Source of the DNA: Paulinella micropora
Taxonomy: Eukaryota > Cercozoa > Imbricatea > Euglyphida > Paulinellidae
Reading direction: 5' to 3'
NCBI GenBank assembly: GCA_019918135.1
Contig: WBZZ01000043.1
Location: 195,001-217,500 of the forward strand
DNA: 22,500 bases
Positions 10,361 through 15,150 of the stretch are shown one piece after another (within the stretch, counting starts at the first letter, position 1; every line of letters starts with the position of its first letter). A model generated the notes under the pieces. It was given only the letters and a program-made list of their open reading frames with translations, searched no databases and was not told the origin of the DNA. The translations under genes were made by a program, and so were the position numbers.

Positions 10361-12113
10361 CTTAGAGTGTTGACTGTGACATATTTGAGGGAAATCCCGA
10401 TGAAAAAACCTAGTCACACTTGCTAAACAGAGTTCCAGCCCAATGGCCTCAAGGCGTTAAACTGTGACGCCAACTCATAACCCTTTGGTGGTAGATGCTG
10501 GGGAGGAGGGTCGTTGCGCGCGTAAAAGATCTTAAACTCCGCATATGCTGGTTGATAGCCCAGGACCCAGCAGACACCAGATTGTTATGGGTGGGGTTTC
10601 GAGGCAGCTCTAGCAACCGCGCTTGGTGTATGCACTTGCACATTCGGTGACGTCTTGAAAGAGGTTGCTGGGACTGCGGAATAACCTCGGCTTAGTGCAG
10701 TCTTGCCCTCAGGAGCTCCATCGGTGGCCCCGATCATCAGGCGAGAGACTGACATGGGGGGGTGGAGGACCTCGGACAAGGGTATTGGAGGCTTATGTCC
10801 GTTGAGGATATGCCATTAGCTGCATCAGTACGCCTCAGATATAGTATTATTATTATTATTATTATCATTATTATTATGGAGGGGTGCACAGTATGGCACC
10901 CCACGGGAAGAGGAGGTGGTTGGGCCTCTTCCCACTGGTTTCGAGGCTATGTCGTTGTGTTGGCTCCGAGGCTATGTTGTTGTGTTGGTTCGAGGCTATG
11001 TTGTTGTGTTGGTTCCGAGGCTCTGTTGTTGTGTGGGTTCCGAGGCTATGTCGATGTGGGTTCCGAGGCTATGTTGTTGTGTTGGTTCCGAGGCCATGTC
11101 GTTGTGTTGTTTTTTATAAGACATACACCACGTGGGATCAAAGGGGTATTTACATTCCGCGATCTAGGGGTGGTGACGGGTTTCGAGGCGTCCCAGATAC
11201 TTACCACAAAACGTCCTCATGCGCTGGCAGACCGCATGAAATGTCTGCTACCCCTGTGAGTACCTCCATGCAGGCCCTACCCAGTCTTGTGGAGCTCTCA
11301 TGCAGGGAAGATCAATCATTTGTAGTTGATTTCCTGCAAGGTACCCGACACTGTGCGGGTAGTATGGACTTCCTTTTGGGGCCTTCTATGCAGGATGGTT
11401 AGAGTCACTCTTCCCTCCCCAACATACTCACTGTAGTCCCTGTTGGGTCGAGGGATGGAGGCGCATGGCCCTCGGGCTCAGCCATGACAGATCAATATAT
11501 ATTATTATTATTCTTATTATTATTATTATTATTAGGGAGTACATAGGCCATCGGTCCTTTCCATGGGCTGATTGGTATAAAGCTCCTAGAGTAATGTTCT
11601 ATGCCGTCACTTCCTTTATTCCACCGATTGGTGTGGAGACTTTCCTTATGGAATGGAGGACTGGATGCACATGGCCTTTTGGCTGAGCAATTGGCAGGAG
11701 ATACACTATTATTATTATTATTATTATTTGATAGCCCAGTGGTCAAGTTCTACCATCTGGGCCCTGTCGCCAGTTCGATTCCCGTCGGTGCCAGTATCTT
11801 CATTGAACATACCGGTCCGTCTGGAAGTGTTGGAACTGCCCGTGCGGGGGTGTCATTAGAGCCTATCGTCAATTCTTCGTACTCTCCTCACGGGTGAGAC
11901 GATGGAGGCGCATGTGCAGATTTGCATCAGCCATATTATTATTATTTTATATTATTTATATTATTATGTTTAGTATTATTATTATTTTTATTGTTTATTT
12001 ATTTATTCATGCTTTGCGATTTAGGCTGCACCCTCTGACTCGCTAACGACCGATCTCTTTCCTGCTCTATCATGCATTTCATACTGCATTTCATACTGCA
12101 ATCACAGCACTGT

Positions 12114-12144
<31 letters not shown>

Positions 12145-12386
12145 GTCACTTTTATTTTTGCTATGCTTGGGCTGCACCCTCTGACTATCTCTTTCCTACT
12201 GTATTATTGCATCACCATTAATACTGCATTTCATACTGAAATTGCTGCGCTATCACTACTACTACTACTGCTACTTCTACTACTTTTAATCTTAATCTTG
12301 CTATGCTCAGGCTGCACCCTCAGACTCGCTGAGGACGGATCTCTTTCCTGCCAGGTTTTGCACACTTCTATCTGTCTGCTTGCCTC

Positions 12387-12427
<41 letters not shown>

Positions 12428-12537
12428 TTATGCACTCGCTACGAGTTCCCTTTTACCACCAACGCGCTACCTTTATTACTGCAATTCATATTGCAATCAC
12501 CGCACTATCATTACTACTACTACTCCTACTCCTCCTC

Positions 12538-12572
<35 letters not shown>

Positions 12573-13528
12573 GCTACTGCTGTTACTGCTACTGCTACTA
12601 CTGCTGCTACTACTACTACTACTATCTAACGCTGCCGTCGCCGTTATTGTCGTTGTTGTCATGGTGATATTGATTGTGGTGTGTGTTGTTGTTGTGCTTA
12701 GGGACGACGTGGAGGATCACGTCGCGGTCGGGCCGGTGGAAAACGAGCTCAAGAGCAAGTGCCGCTCGCCACAGCAGGCCATGGCGCCGCCTCCCTCCAA
12801 GACTGGCCGCCCCGGAAGCAGCTGTCGCACGCGCACGCGCAGGCGGAGCGTCAGTGTGGGCACCTGCAGCCCCAAGCCGCCGGTGGGTGGTGGCGCCACA
12901 CCGGAGGCGCCGGTGGTGGTGTGGGCGGGGCGGACCGTCGCCGCTAGCAGTTTACGGCGGAGGCAGTCGTGCGAGGGGGGTGTGTTGAGCGAGGGTGCAG
13001 GCCAGGAGCAGCCTGAGCACAGCCTCAGCAGCGCAGTGCCCAGCGCGATGCACACGCCAGTGGGCAAGAGCACCAGTGGCGGCGCGAGGCACAAGCGGCT
13101 GAGCCCGGAAGAGGACAGTGCAGCGGGCTCCGTGGCGGGCCAGCCAGGCTCGGTGGACCACACGCCCGTCACCTTCCACGGGCCGCGCGGCGGGGCGGGG
13201 TCGGCCGGGTCGGGGCAGGGGCCCGAGCCGTCTTCTTGCGCCAAGACGCTGCACGCCGCCGCGCTTCCCGAGATGCGCCCCTCGCCTCTTTCCCGCACCA
13301 ACCCGCCCTCCCCCGACTTCAGCTCGTGGCTCATGCCTGCCGCCGACGCCGAGTACACCGAACACGACCCCAACACGCCTGGCCAGTCCCCACCAAACCC
13401 CCTGCTGCCACAAGGTCCTTGCCCAAACAAACCCCCACCCCCCCACCCCACACCCACCCCCACCCCAATCTTCCCTCCAACCACATATGCTTTGCTTAGA
13501 TATTGTCTGGTTTTCTTGCTTGCTTGCC

Positions 13529-13572
<44 letters not shown>

Positions 13573-13838
13573 GGACACCGTGATAGCCCAGTGGTCAAGT
13601 TCTACCATCTGGGCCCTGTCGCCAGTTCGATTCCCGTCGGTGCCACCAGTATTTTCATTGAACATACCGATCCGTCTGGACCAGTATTTTCATTGAACAT
13701 ACCGGCCCGTCTGGAAGTGTTGGAACTGCCCTTGCGGGGGTGTCATTAGAGCTTATCGTCAATTCTTCGTACTCCCCTCACGGGTGAGACGATGGAGGCG
13801 CATGTGCAGAAATGCATCATCCATTGACAGAGAAGCAC

Positions 13839-13871
<33 letters not shown>

Positions 13872-14005
13872 GATATTATTATTACTATTACTATTACTAT
13901 TATTATTACTATTACTATTACTACTACGATTACTACGACTACTACTACGACTACGACTACTACTACTACTACTAATACTAATACTACTACTACTACTATT
14001 ACTAC

Positions 14006-14064
<59 letters not shown>

Positions 14065-14225
14065 GGGAGTACATAGGCCATTGGTCCTTTTCAATGGGCT
14101 GATTGGTATAAAGCTCCTAGAGTGCCGTCACTTCCTTTATTCCACCGATTGGTGTGGAGACTTTCCTTATGGAATGGAGGACTGGATGCACATGGCCTTT
14201 TGGCTCAGCAATTGGCAGGAGGTAC

Positions 14226-14258
<33 letters not shown>

Positions 14259-14487
14259 TGGGCCCTGTCGCCAGTTCGATTCCCGTCGGTGCCACCAGTA
14301 TTTTCATTGAACATACCGGTCCGTCTGGACCAGTATTTTCATTGAACATACCGGTCCGTCTGGAAGTGTTGGAACTGCCCTTGCGGGGGTGTCATTACAG
14401 CCTATCGTCAATTCTTCGTACTCCCCTCACGGGTGAGACGATGGAGGCGCATGTGCAGAAATGCATCAGCCATTGACAGAGAAGCAC

Positions 14488-14544
<57 letters not shown>

Positions 14545-15033
14545 TAAATCTGCCTTGGAGTGTTGACTGTGACATATTTGAGGGAAATCCCGATGAAAAA
14601 ACCTAGTCACACTTGCTAAACAGAGTTCCAGCCCAATGGCCTCAAGGCGTTAAACTGTGACGCCAACTCATAACCCTTTGGTGGTAGATGCTGGGGAGGA
14701 GGGTCGTTGCGCGCGTAAAAGATCTTAAACTCCGCATATGCTGGTTGATAGCCCAGGACCCAGCAGACACCAGATTGTTATGGGTGGGGTTTCGAGGCAG
14801 CTCTAGCAACCGCGCTTGGTGTATGCACTTGCACATTCGGTGACGTCTTGAAAGAGGTTGCTGGGACTGCGGAATAACCTCGGCTTAGTGCAGTCTTGCC
14901 CTCAGGAGCTCCATCGGTGGCCCCGATCATCAGGCGAGACTGACACGGGGGGGGTGGAGGACCTCGAACAAGGGTATTGAAGCTTATGTCCGTTGAGGAT
15001 ATGCCATTAGCTGCATCAGTACGCCTCAGATAT

Positions 15034-15083
<50 letters not shown>

Positions 15084-15098
15084 CATCATCATTATTAC

Positions 15099-15150
<52 letters not shown>

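Noticed and set aside
12163..12660. Polyleucine stretch leading into the exon 19 frame
   Set aside because: It comes from CTA/CTG arrays in intron 18. The exon proper begins at the acceptor before 12702.
13812..14102. Frames of poly-Tyr, Ile, Leu, Thr, Ser or Asn
   Set aside because: They are translations of ATT/ACT arrays between SINE copies.
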